A stretch of 64,000 bases of DNA from Candidatus Rhodoferax mariagerensis (lineage in GTDB: Bacteria; Pseudomonadota; Gammaproteobacteria; Burkholderiales; Burkholderiaceae_C): NCBI GenBank assembly GCA_016719055.1, contig JADKAW010000021.1, positions 1 through 64,000 on the forward strand, in the 5' to 3' direction. Positions 32,097-40,352 of this stretch are shown in pieces. The translations under genes and the position numbers were made by a program. The notes under the pieces were generated by a model. That model was not told where the DNA came from. It was given only the letters and a program-made list of their open reading frames with translations, and did not search any database. How positions within the stretch are numbered: the stretch's first letter is position 1; every line of letters begins with the position of its first letter.

Positions 32097-33455
32097 ATGA
32101 ACGCGATCAACATTTCAGACTACACGCAAACCCTGGGGATTCAGGCAAAATCGACTGCAGCCCTTATGGCCAAAGCGTCAACTGCTATAAAAAACAAAGC
32201 GCTTAAGCGGCTCGCCGAGCTGCTGCGCGCCAATGAGCAGGCGCTGCAGGTTGACAACGCCAAAGACATCGAACGTGCCGTCGCTGCCGGCCTGGCCGAG
32301 CCCATGGTGGACCGGCTCAAACTCACGCGCAAGGTACTGGAAACCTGCGCTTTGGGCTGTGAGCAACTTGCCGCCATGCCCGACGTGATTGGTGAAATAT
32401 TGGGGATGAAACAGCAGCCCAGCGGCATCCGAGTCGGGCAGATGCGGGTGCCGATTGGGGTGTTTGGTATGGTGTTTGAAAGCCGCCCGAATGTCACGAT
32501 CGAGGCCGCCAGCCTGAGCATCAAAAGCGGCAACGCCTGCATTTTGCGTGGTGGCTCCGAGGCCATCGACTCCAACAAGGCGCTGGCGCGGCTGGTGCAG
32601 CAGGCACTGGCTGACAGCGGCCTGCCCACCAATGCCGTGCAACTGGTGCAGATCACCGACCGTGCCGTGGTCGACCAGCTGATTGCCATGCCGCAGTATG
32701 TGGACGTGATCATTCCGCGCGGCGGCAAGGGCCTGATCGAGCGCATCAGCGCCGGCGCCAAAGTGCCGGTGATCAAGCATTTGGATGGCAACTGCCACAC
32801 CTATGTGGATGATCCGTGTGATCTGGTCATGGCTGTGCAAGTGGCCGACAACGCCAAAACCAACAAATACAGCCCCTGCAACGCCACTGAGAGCCTGCTG
32901 GTGGCGCAGGCCGTGGCACCGGTATTTTTGCCTCAGATCGCCAGCATTTACGCAGCCAAAGGGGTCGAGATGCGCTGCGATGCCCAGGCCTTGGCTTTGT
33001 TGCAAGACTTTGAACAAAATCGTGCTCTAGCCCTTGTAGATCAGGCGCAACCAGCTATTGATTCTGTAGTGACCGCAAGCAGCACCGTAGCACCGTTCAA
33101 ATTGGCATTGGCGCAAGAGTCGGACTGGTATGAGGAATACCTGGCACCCATCATCAGCATCAGGATCGTGGCCGGCGTGGACGAGGCGATTGCCCATATC
33201 AACCACTATTCATCCCACCACACCGATGCCATCCTGACGCGCGACCACCTGCATGCCCAGCAGTTCCTGCGCGAAGTGGACTCGGCCAGTGTCATGGTCA
33301 ACACCAGCACCCGCTTTGCCGACGGCTTCGAGTATGGGCTGGGGGCCGAGATTGGCATCAGCACCGACAAATTCCACGCCCGCGGCCCGGTTGGCATCGA
33401 GGGACTGACATCCCTTAAATACGTGGTGCTGGGCGCAGGCGAACTGCGTGCTTAG
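32097..33455 (+). CDS. proA: Gamma-glutamyl phosphate reductase
   Basis: ProA reduces gamma-glutamyl phosphate to glutamate semialdehyde in proline synthesis. The 452-residue protein has RVGQMRVPIGVFGMVFESRP, NVTIEAASLSIKSGNACILR, DVIIPRGGKGLIERI, and the catalytic cysteine in TNKYSPCNATESLLVA. It carries two repeat copies: one at residues 16-35 (STAALMAKASTAIKNKAL), one at residues about 306-325 (RALALVDQAQPAIDSVV), both antisense to the repeat and in frame. Its TAG stop is part of a MITE-like end. The length exceeds the usual 417-430 by the inserts. Confidence 0.95.
   Translation: MNAINISDYTQTLGIQAKSTAALMAKASTAIKNKALKRLAELLRANEQALQVDNAKDIERAVAAGLAEPMVDRLKLTRKVLETCALGCEQLAAMPDVIGEILGMKQQPSGIRVGQMRVPIGVFGMVFESRPNVTIEAASLSIKSGNACILRGGSEAIDSNKALARLVQQALADSGLPTNAVQLVQITDRAVVDQLIAMPQYVDVIIPRGGKGLIERISAGAKVPVIKHLDGNCHTYVDDPCDLVMAVQVADNAKTNKYSPCNATESLLVAQAVAPVFLPQIASIYAAKGVEMRCDAQALALLQDFEQNRALALVDQAQPAIDSVVTASSTVAPFKLALAQESDWYEEYLAPIISIRIVAGVDEAIAHINHYSSHHTDAILTRDHLHAQQFLREVDSASVMVNTSTRFADGFEYGLGAEIGISTDKFHARGPVGIEGLTSLKYVVLGAGELRA
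32143..32199 (-). repeat. Interspersed ~55-bp repeat, copy 8 (5' end of proA)
   Basis: Minus strand: CGCTTTGTTTTTTATAGCAG, TTGACGCTTTGGCCATAAGG, GCTGCAGTCGATTTTG. It is antisense to proA and translated as a helical stretch. Confidence 0.65.
33013..33074 (-). repeat. Interspersed ~55-bp repeat, copy 9 (inside proA)
   Basis: Minus strand: CTACAGAATCAATAGCTGG, TTGCGCCTGATCTACAAGGG, CTAGAGCACGATTTTG. It is antisense to proA and in frame, between conserved blocks of the enzyme. Confidence 0.75.
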
Positions 33456-33511
33456 GGCTCGTGAAGTAGTAAGTTGTACATTTTTGACTGCCAGATTTGG
33501 TATGCAGTGCT
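33452..33511 (+). mobile_element. Single MITE/IS end at the proA stop codon
   Basis: CTTAGGGCTCGTGAAGTAGT, AAGTTGTACATTTTTGACTG, CCAGATTTGGTATGCAGTGC match the ends of the element at 18621-18786 over about 58 bp. The TAG stop of proA is part of this sequence. A partner end is not clear; TTCGCTCTAAG at about 33645 is a weak candidate. Confidence 0.55.
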
Positions 33512-33973
33512 CAAGGCCACCAAACCTGAGCCAGCCCTGACGCGTATTTGCAACGCGCTGGGCATCAGCGCAGCATCTGGCGGCACTAAAAAACTCGTCG
33601 TCCAACCGGAAATTTCGAAAACAAGCAACAGCCAAAAACTAGTTCGCTCTAAGATGTTGATTTTTAATGGCATTTTTTTGTAGTTGTGAAAGTCCGGGTA
33701 AGGCCGACCCGCCCGTCAAGTATGACCCCAACTACCAAGTCAGCTACACCCGCAAAGATGTGAGCAGCACCAAGTTCGTCCAGAAGGAGAATTTGCCAGA
33801 GGTGCGCAAGCAGCTCAAGAATTGCGGGTGCATGACGCTGCTGATGCCGAGGTGGATCAGGGACAATCCGACATCCACCGTCCAACGCGGCCTGATTGTG
33901 TGAACCCGGAGATATTTTTTTGCCCAAAGCGAATGCCCCGCTGGAATCTGCCAGTGTTTCACTGTCCTCCAGG
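33512..33973. other. IS scar between proA and the MFS gene
   Basis: The stretch carries no intact conserved gene. It starts in the MITE-like end, then shows short out-of-frame peptides, then the small reading frame at 33667-33903. The composition and fragments suggest a degraded insertion sequence. I see no promoter I can defend. Confidence 0.45.
33667..33903 (+). CDS. Small IS-associated protein, DUF6788-like fragment
   Basis: This frame of 78 codons has NYQVSYTRKDVSSTKFVQKE then NLPEVRKQLKN, which resembles the short DUF6788-type proteins that accompany some transposases (pattern Y..SY...G...T.yv....l.eVr..l.nY). The tail after LKN diverges (GCMTLLMPRWIRDNP), and the first residues look unrelated, so it is probably a truncated remnant. 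The match is from memory of the family, and the assignment is tentative. Confidence 0.35.
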   Translation: MAFFCSCESPGKADPPVKYDPNYQVSYTRKDVSSTKFVQKENLPEVRKQLKNCGCMTLLMPRWIRDNPTSTVQRGLIV

Positions 33974-35149
33974 ATGACGGCTATCGAACTGCGTGCCAGT
34001 TTTTCTCTGGCATCCATCTTTGCCCTGCGCATGCTAGGGCTATTTTTGATCTTGCCGGTGTTTGCCACCGAAGCTGCCCGCTACCCTGGCGGCGACGATA
34101 CCGTCATGGTTGGCCTGACCATGGGCATGTATGGGTTGACGCAAGCATTGCTGCAGTTTTTGTATGGACTGGCGTCGGACCGGGTCGGACGCAAACGGGT
34201 GATTGTGTTTGGGCTGCTGGTGTCTGCAGTCGGGGGGGCGGTTGCGGCGCTGGCACCGTCGCTGTTCTGGCTGGCGGTGGGGCGTGCGATTCAGGGTGCC
34301 GGCGCGGTTTCGGCTGCGGTGACCGCCTTGCTGGCTGACCAGACCCGTGAAGAGGTGCGCACCAAGTCGATGGCTCTGGTCGGTGCCAGCATTGGCTTGA
34401 TGTTCGCGCTGTCGCTGGTGGCAGCGCCCGTGCTGGCAGCCAGCATCGGCCTGGTGGGAATTTTTGCGCTGACTGCCGGCCTGGCGCTGCTCGGCGTCGC
34501 CGCCGTGCTGTGGTGGGTGCCAGCCGAGCCGCAACAGCATAAAAACCTGCCACGCGGCAAGTTGCGCGATGTGCTTGGATCGGCCGCCCTGTTGCGCTTG
34601 AATCTGGGCGTTTTTGTCCTGCACGCCGTGCAACTGGCGATGTGGCTGGCGCTTCCCGCCATGCTGGTGCAAGCCGGTCTGCCGCAGGGCGCGCATTGGC
34701 AAGTCTATTTGCCGGCCGTGCTTGGCTCGTTTGTGCTGATGGGGGGTAGCCTGTTTCAAATGGAAAAGCGCGGATACTTGCGGGCCATGTTTTTAAGTTC
34801 TATCGGGGTGACGGCGCTGGTACAACTGGGGCTCTGGTGGCAAATTGGCCGCGAGCCCAGTCTATTCTTGCTTGGACTGCTACTGTTTTTGTTTTTTTAT
34901 GCCTTCAATGTGCTCGAAGCCAGCCAGCCCAGCATGGTGTCGCGGCAGGCGCCCGCCAATGCCCGTGGCGCTGCAATGGGGGTGTATAACACGCTGCAGT
35001 CATTGGGGTTATTTGCTGGAGGTATGGGCGGCGGCTGGTTGATGAAACATGGGGGTGCACACGGTCTGTTTGCCGTGTGTGCTGGCTTGATGCTGCTTTG
35101 GCTGGCACTGGCCTGGCCAATGTCTGCCAACGCTGGAAAACCCTCGTAG
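33974..35149 (+). CDS. MFS transporter, YajR-like
   Basis: This 391-residue major facilitator has 11-12 TM helices. The N-terminus MTAIELRASFSLASIFALRM, LGLFLILPVFATEAARYPGG, the cytoplasmic motif A loop ASDRVGRKRVIVFGLL, and IQGAGAVSAAVTALLADQTR are typical of the drug/proton antiporter branch resembling YajR. YajR's extra C-terminal YAM domain is absent. I use ATG 33974 because that is the family start; the upstream frame from 33896 is an IS scar. It is 48 nt upstream of ssb, same strand; no terminator is visible between them. Confidence 0.87.
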   Translation: MTAIELRASFSLASIFALRMLGLFLILPVFATEAARYPGGDDTVMVGLTMGMYGLTQALLQFLYGLASDRVGRKRVIVFGLLVSAVGGAVAALAPSLFWLAVGRAIQGAGAVSAAVTALLADQTREEVRTKSMALVGASIGLMFALSLVAAPVLAASIGLVGIFALTAGLALLGVAAVLWWVPAEPQQHKNLPRGKLRDVLGSAALLRLNLGVFVLHAVQLAMWLALPAMLVQAGLPQGAHWQVYLPAVLGSFVLMGGSLFQMEKRGYLRAMFLSSIGVTALVQLGLWWQIGREPSLFLLGLLLFLFFYAFNVLEASQPSMVSRQAPANARGAAMGVYNTLQSLGLFAGGMGGGWLMKHGGAHGLFAVCAGLMLLWLALAWPMSANAGKPS

Positions 35150-35197
35150 CATGCCGCGAAAGCGGGATAAACTGAACCTTTCAATGAGGGAACAAAC

Positions 35198-35707
35198 ATG
35201 GCATCCGTGAACAAGGTGATTTTGGTGGGTAATCTGGGGCGTGATCCTGAGGTACGAACTTTTCCAAATGGAGACCGAGTGGCTAATGTCACGATTGCCA
35301 CCACTGACCGATGGAAAGACAAGCAAACTAATGAAATGCGTGAAGCCACCGAATGGCATCGCATTGTGTTCAACGCCCGTCTGGCTGAAATAGTTGAGCA
35401 ATATCTGCGCAAAGGCTCGCAGATTTATGTCGAAGGCAGTCTGCGCACCCGGAAATGGACAGACAAGGACGGCATTGAGAAGTACACCACCGAAATTCGT
35501 GCTGATCAGATGCAGATGCTGGGCAGCCGGCAGGGCATGGGCGCGCCGTCTGGAAATGACGACAGTTTTGACGGTGGTTCAGGTAGCAATTTTCCACGCC
35601 CGACACCTGCATCGCGCCCTGCAGCATCCCGCCCTGCGCCTGCTCCTGCACCGGCCGCCCGTCCTGTCAGCGGTTTTGATGACATGGATGATGACATCCC
35701 ATTTTGA
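35198..35707 (+). CDS. ssb: Single-stranded DNA-binding protein
   Basis: SSB coats single-stranded DNA and recruits repair and replication proteins. The 169-residue protein has the OB-fold MASVNKVILVGNLGRDPEVR, VANVTIATTDRWKDKQTNEM, EATEWHRIVFNARLAEIVEQ, and SQIYVEGSLRTRKWTDKDG. A low-complexity Pro/Ala linker leads to the acidic tip MDDDIPF, the partner-binding peptide. GAGGGAA precedes the start. A strong terminator follows at 35736. Confidence 0.96.
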   Translation: MASVNKVILVGNLGRDPEVRTFPNGDRVANVTIATTDRWKDKQTNEMREATEWHRIVFNARLAEIVEQYLRKGSQIYVEGSLRTRKWTDKDGIEKYTTEIRADQMQMLGSRQGMGAPSGNDDSFDGGSGSNFPRPTPASRPAASRPAPAPAPAARPVSGFDDMDDDIPF

Positions 35708-35735
35708 GGAGTACTTATCGCTGGTATAAAGGCCT

Positions 35736-35772
35736 GACAAAGCCCCGCTTGACGGGGCTTTGTCACTTTTGG
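35736..35772 (+). terminator. Rho-independent terminator after ssb
   Basis: GACAAAGCCCCG and CGGGGCTTTGTC form a 12-bp perfect stem with a CTTGA loop, followed by ACTTTTGG. It ends the MFS-ssb unit. Confidence 0.9.
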
Positions 35773-35870
35773 CACTTGGCCAACTAAAGGCATTGGTTAG
35801 CCTTCGTGCGATCCAAATGCGGATGAATTTTGTTGGCAATTTTAAATCCACATGACGAAATGGCAAGATT

Positions 35871-35896
35871 CCAATATACTCCCGACCGTATATTGG
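35871..35896. promoter_or_regulatory. Palindromic operator upstream of the RND operon
   Basis: CCAATATAC and GTATATTGG form a 9-bp perfect inverted repeat with an 8-nt GC-rich spacer (TCCCGACC). It ends next to the GGAGG RBS, 10 nt before the adaptor ATG. The shape is typical of TetR/AcrR-family operators of efflux systems. No TetR gene is in this window. Confidence 0.55.
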
Positions 35897-35906
35897 AGGA
35901 ACTTGC

Positions 35907-37010
35907 ATGCTCGACTCTTTTTCATCCGGTTTGTTGAACCGAACGCAATTCAGGTGCTTTGTTGTGTGTCTGGCTGCGATTTTTGCCGGTGCGGCAGCAG
36001 TCGCCCAAAACGCAGTCACCGTGCCTGTGGTTGCCGTGCAATTCAAAGCGATCGGCAACGGATTCGAGATGGATGGCGTGGTGCAACCGGTCAAACAGAG
36101 CACAGTGTCAGCACAGGCGTCTGGTCGGTTAGTGACCCTGGCCGTCAAAGCGGGTGACAAGGTACGGGCCGGACAGTTGCTGGCCACGATTGACGACAGC
36201 GAAACCCAAACAGGCGTGCAGCGCAGCCAGGCCCAGGCAGCACAAGCACAAGCCGAGTTGCGCAACGCGCAGGCCAGCTTTGACCGAACACGCGATTTGC
36301 TGCGCCAGGGTTTTGTCAGTTCAGCCGCCATGGATACCGCTGATGCGCAGCTCAAATCGGCCTTGGCGGCTCGTGATCAGGCAGCAGCCGGCCAACGGCA
36401 AGCGGGCCTGTCGCAGGGCTTCACCCGCGTCACCGCACCGTTTGACGGCTGGGTGCAGCAAACGCAGATTGAAGTGGGTGACCTGGCGGCACCCGGAAAA
36501 CCTTTGTTGACGCTTTATGCACCCCTGCCGCTGCGTGCTGTGGTGCAAATACCGGTGACCCGTGCCAGCCTGGTCACCAATAGCAGCACCGTTGAGGTGC
36601 AGGTTCCGATGGCAGACGGTTCGCAGCAGTGGATTCAACCCACTCAAACCAGCCACGTTCCCAGCGCTGACCCGGTGTCGCAGACGATTGAATGGCGCCT
36701 GGAGTTGCCAGCGCAGGCTGCCAAGACACTTTTGCCTGGCCAGCAGGTTCGGGTGCGCGTAGCGGCCGGGCAAAGGCAGCGTCTAGTCATTCCAGCGCAA
36801 GCCGTGCTGCGTCGCGGTGAGTTGACAGCGGTGTACGTGGTTGGCAAGCAGGGATTTGTTTTAAAGGCGGTGCGTCTGGGTGAAGACCACGGTAGCCAGG
36901 GATTTGAGGTGCTGGCCGGGCTACTGGCGACTGACAAGGTAGCGATGGACCCCGTCAAGGCCGGATTGAGCGGCGCTCAGCCGGCAGTGACGACGCCGGC
37001 CGCACAGTGA
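35907..37010 (+). CDS. RND efflux periplasmic adaptor (MFP)
   Basis: This 367-residue membrane fusion protein links the RND pump to an outer membrane channel. It has an N-terminal signal (CLAAIFAGAAAVAQ), the lipoyl half-motifs VSAQASGRLVTLAVKAGDKV and VTAPFDGWVQQTQIEVGDL, the coiled-coil hairpin (QAQAAQAQAELRNAQASFDR), and the beta-barrel and C-terminal membrane-proximal domains. It starts 10 nt after the palindrome and ends 1 nt before the RND gene. No outer membrane factor is next to it, so it may share a TolC elsewhere. Confidence 0.9.
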   Translation: MLDSFSSGLLNRTQFRCFVVCLAAIFAGAAAVAQNAVTVPVVAVQFKAIGNGFEMDGVVQPVKQSTVSAQASGRLVTLAVKAGDKVRAGQLLATIDDSETQTGVQRSQAQAAQAQAELRNAQASFDRTRDLLRQGFVSSAAMDTADAQLKSALAARDQAAAGQRQAGLSQGFTRVTAPFDGWVQQTQIEVGDLAAPGKPLLTLYAPLPLRAVVQIPVTRASLVTNSSTVEVQVPMADGSQQWIQPTQTSHVPSADPVSQTIEWRLELPAQAAKTLLPGQQVRVRVAAGQRQRLVIPAQAVLRRGELTAVYVVGKQGFVLKAVRLGEDHGSQGFEVLAGLLATDKVAMDPVKAGLSGAQPAVTTPAAQ

Positions 37011-37011
37011 G

Positions 37012-40000
37012 ATGAGCATGCAAGAACCCATCAAACTCGGGGTTTCGGGCCGCCTGGCGAAAGCCTTCAAGCTCAACGCCATGACGCCACTGCTGGCACT
37101 GGTTGCCTTGCTGCTAGGGTTATTTGCGGTGCTGGTTACCCCACGCGAGGAGGAACCGCAGATCAACGTGACCATGGCCAATGTGTTGATTCCGTTTCCT
37201 GGTGCCAGCAGCGAGGACGTGCAAAACATGGTGGCACGCCCTGCCGAGCAGGTGCTTAGCCAGATTGCAGGCATCGAGCATACTTATTCGGTGGCCCGCC
37301 CTGGCTTGGCGGTGATGACGGTGCAATTCAAGGTGGGTGTGCCGCGCACTGATGCTTTGGTGCGGCTTTACGATGTGCTCAACGCCAATCAGGATTGGTT
37401 GCCCAGGGACCTAGGCACCCTGAGCCCGATTGTCAAGCCCAAGGGCATTGATGACGTGCCAGTGCTGGCCGCCACGCTTTGGAGTCGGGAAGCCATACCC
37501 GCTGTGGATTTGGAGCGCGTGGCCCATGCTTTGGAGGCCGAGCTCAAACGTGTGCCCGGCACCCGCGAGGTGCAATCCATTGGTGGACCAGCGCGTGCGG
37601 TACATGTATGGCTGGATCCGGTGCGCTTGCGTGAGCGTGGCGTGGATGTGCTGTCTCTTAAAAACTTGCTGGCGTCTGCCAACGTCAGCATGCCGTCTGG
37701 CTCGGTGTTCAACAGCGCCGCTGCAGAAGCGCAGATGCTCAAGGTCGAGACCGGTGAGTTTCTGCGCACGATGGATGACGTTGGCGACCTGGTTGTGGGG
37801 GTTAGCAAGGGCGCGCCCGTGTTTTTGCGGGAGGTCGCCCGCATTGAGTCTGGGGCACAGTTGCCGCAGCGGTATGTCTGGTTCACACCAGGTGCCGCCA
37901 AGCTAGGCGCGCAGCCCTCTTCAGGTGTAACACCCGACGCATTGGCAGCGGGTGGCGTTTATCCGGCGTTGACCTTGACAGTGACGAAGAAACCCGGCAC
38001 AAACGCCGTGGATGTGGCAAGCGCCGTGCGCACGCGACTTCAGGAACTACAAAACACCATCATTCCCGCCAATATCACAACAACGATTTCCCGCGACTAT
38101 GGCGAAACTGCGGCGGAAAAAGCCAATAAGCTGATTCAGAAGCTGGCGTTTGCCACCGGGTCGGTGATTTTGCTGGTGGGCTTTGCGCTAGGACGGCGTG
38201 AAGCAGTGATTGTGGGTGCTGCTGTGATTTTGACCCTGATGGCGACCTTGTTTGCCTCTTGGGCCTGGGGCTTTACGCTGAACCGGGTTTCACTATTTGC
38301 GCTGATTTTCTCGATTGGTATTCTCGTGGACGACGCGATTGTGGTGGTCGAAAACATTCACCGGCATCAGCAACTCAAGCCCCATGCCAGCCTGCGTGAA
38401 ATCATCCCGCAGGCGGTTGATGAAGTGGGTGGGCCGACTATCCTGGCAACACTGACCGTGATTGCGGCGCTGCTGCCGATGGCTTTCGTCAGCGGCCTGA
38501 TGGGGCCCTACATGAGCCCGATCCCGATCAATGCCAGTCTGGGGATGGCGATTTCTCTGGGCATTGCTTTCACTGTGACACCGTGGCTGGCGCTGGCCTT
38601 GATGCGTTCACATGGAGGTACCGACGTGCCACAGTCGGGGCACGCTCAAGTCACGGGCAAAGGTGGTACCTTGCAGCGTTTGTTTACGCGCGTGCTCACA
38701 CCCTTTCTGGAAAGCGCACGCAAGCGCTGGTTTCTGTTGGCGGGGATTGTGGTTGCCTTGCTGCTTTCGGTGGGCTTAGCCCTGGTGCAGTGGGTGGTAC
38801 TAAAAATGCTGCCTTTTGACAACAAGAGCGAATTCCAGGTGATGGTCGACATGCCCGCCGGCACGCCGCTGGAAAACACGGCAGCCACCCTGCACGAGCT
38901 GGGCGCATTTTTGGCGCAACAACCCGAGGTTTTGAATTTGCAGGCCTATGCGGGCACCGCATCCCCCATCACCTTTAATGGTCTGGTACGGCAATACTAC
39001 CTGCGCGCCGACGCTGAGCAAGGCGATTTGCAGGTGAATTTGGTCGACAAACATCACCGGGATGCCAAGAGTCACGCCATTGCGCAGCGCCTGCGCCCTG
39101 AACTGGAAAAAATCGGGCAGCGGCATCATGCACGTGTCAAGGTGGTGGAGGTACCCCCCGGCCCACCGGTGATGTCACCGCTGGTGGCTGAGGTCTATGG
39201 CCCTGATGAAGCGGGCCGGCAACAATTGGCAGAGCGTTTGGCCAAGGCCTTTGAAGCCACGCCGGACATCGTTGGCGTAGATACCTCTCTGGCAGAAAAC
39301 GCACCACGCGCCTACCTGCGGGTGCGGCGCCAGCGCGCGGAGTCGTTGGGCATTTCGGTGTCTGCTGTCGCGCAAACCGCGGCCATGGCGCTTGGCGGCG
39401 CCGATGCAGCCTACTTGCATGACGGACACACCAAGTATCCGGTGCCGGTGCGTTTGCAATTGCCATTGGACAAACAGGTCGGCCTCGACGCTATTTTGGC
39501 CATGCCAGTGCGTGCGGCCAATGGGCAATTGGTGCCATTGTCAGAGCTGGTGCAAATCGAGCAGGGTGTGATTGACAAGCCCCTGTTTACCAAAAACCTG
39601 CAAGCAGTGAGTTATGTGTTTGGTGACATGGCGGGCAAGCTTGATTCACCCTTGTACGGTCTGTTTGCCATTCGCGACAAATTGCAGGCGGCAGCATTGC
39701 CTGGCACCGGGACCCTGGGCGAATATTGGATCAACCAGCCCACCGACCCCTATCGGCAATACGCCATCAAGTGGGACGGCGAATGGCAGATCACCTATGA
39801 GACCTTCCGCGACATGGGTGCCGCCTATGGTGTTGGACTGATTCTGATTTACCTGCTGGTGGTGGCGCAATTCAAGAGCTACCTGACGCCACTGGTGATC
39901 ATGGCACCCATTCCTCTGACCATGATTGGCGTGATGCCGGGGCATGCCTTGCTGGGATCCCAATTTACCGCCACCTCAATGATTGGCATGATTGCGCTGG

Positions 40001-40326
40001 CAGGCATCATTGTTCGGAACTCGATTTTGTTGGTTGACTTCATTGAGCTTCAAGTGTCAGAGGGGGTTGCGTTCAAGGATGCAGTGGTGCAATCAGCAGC
40101 AGTGCGTGCGCAGCCGATAGCGCTGACCGGCCTGGCAGCCATGATTGGGGCGTTTTTTATTCTGGACGACCCAATCTTCAACGGACTGGCGATTTCACTG
40201 ATATTTGGCATATTAGTTTCAACCGTGCTGACGCTGGTCGTCATCCCGGTGCTGTATTACGCGCTGTACTGGCGGCGCATCAAGCCACACGAAGAAGTGG
40301 TACGTTCTCCAGGCACGACTCTTTAA
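37012..40326 (+). CDS. RND efflux permease (AcrB/HAE-like)
   Basis: This 1,104-residue inner-membrane proton antiporter has the duplicated RND layout: TM1 (PLLALVALLLGLFAVLV), porter loop with VLIPFPGASSEDVQNMV, TM4 with the acidic pair FSIGILVDDAIVVVENIHRH, and the second half beginning at about residue 560 (RWFLLAGIVVALLLSVG), ending with IALAGIIVRNSILLVDFIEL. The DD in TM4 is the proton relay. It belongs to the large, less-studied branch that begins with PREEEPQINV. The substrate (drug, metal or organic) is unknown. It is followed after 26 nt by the SQR gene on the same strand. Confidence 0.92.
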   Translation: MSMQEPIKLGVSGRLAKAFKLNAMTPLLALVALLLGLFAVLVTPREEEPQINVTMANVLIPFPGASSEDVQNMVARPAEQVLSQIAGIEHTYSVARPGLAVMTVQFKVGVPRTDALVRLYDVLNANQDWLPRDLGTLSPIVKPKGIDDVPVLAATLWSREAIPAVDLERVAHALEAELKRVPGTREVQSIGGPARAVHVWLDPVRLRERGVDVLSLKNLLASANVSMPSGSVFNSAAAEAQMLKVETGEFLRTMDDVGDLVVGVSKGAPVFLREVARIESGAQLPQRYVWFTPGAAKLGAQPSSGVTPDALAAGGVYPALTLTVTKKPGTNAVDVASAVRTRLQELQNTIIPANITTTISRDYGETAAEKANKLIQKLAFATGSVILLVGFALGRREAVIVGAAVILTLMATLFASWAWGFTLNRVSLFALIFSIGILVDDAIVVVENIHRHQQLKPHASLREIIPQAVDEVGGPTILATLTVIAALLPMAFVSGLMGPYMSPIPINASLGMAISLGIAFTVTPWLALALMRSHGGTDVPQSGHAQVTGKGGTLQRLFTRVLTPFLESARKRWFLLAGIVVALLLSVGLALVQWVVLKMLPFDNKSEFQVMVDMPAGTPLENTAATLHELGAFLAQQPEVLNLQAYAGTASPITFNGLVRQYYLRADAEQGDLQVNLVDKHHRDAKSHAIAQRLRPELEKIGQRHHARVKVVEVPPGPPVMSPLVAEVYGPDEAGRQQLAERLAKAFEATPDIVGVDTSLAENAPRAYLRVRRQRAESLGISVSAVAQTAAMALGGADAAYLHDGHTKYPVPVRLQLPLDKQVGLDAILAMPVRAANGQLVPLSELVQIEQGVIDKPLFTKNLQAVSYVFGDMAGKLDSPLYGLFAIRDKLQAAALPGTGTLGEYWINQPTDPYRQYAIKWDGEWQITYETFRDMGAAYGVGLILIYLLVVAQFKSYLTPLVIMAPIPLTMIGVMPGHALLGSQFTATSMIGMIALAGIIVRNSILLVDFIELQVSEGVAFKDAVVQSAAVRAQPIALTGLAAMIGAFFILDDPIFNGLAISLIFGILVSTVLTLVVIPVLYYALYWRRIKPHEEVVRSPGTTL

Positions 40327-40352
40327 TTACTTTTAAAAACAGGAGACAAGAC

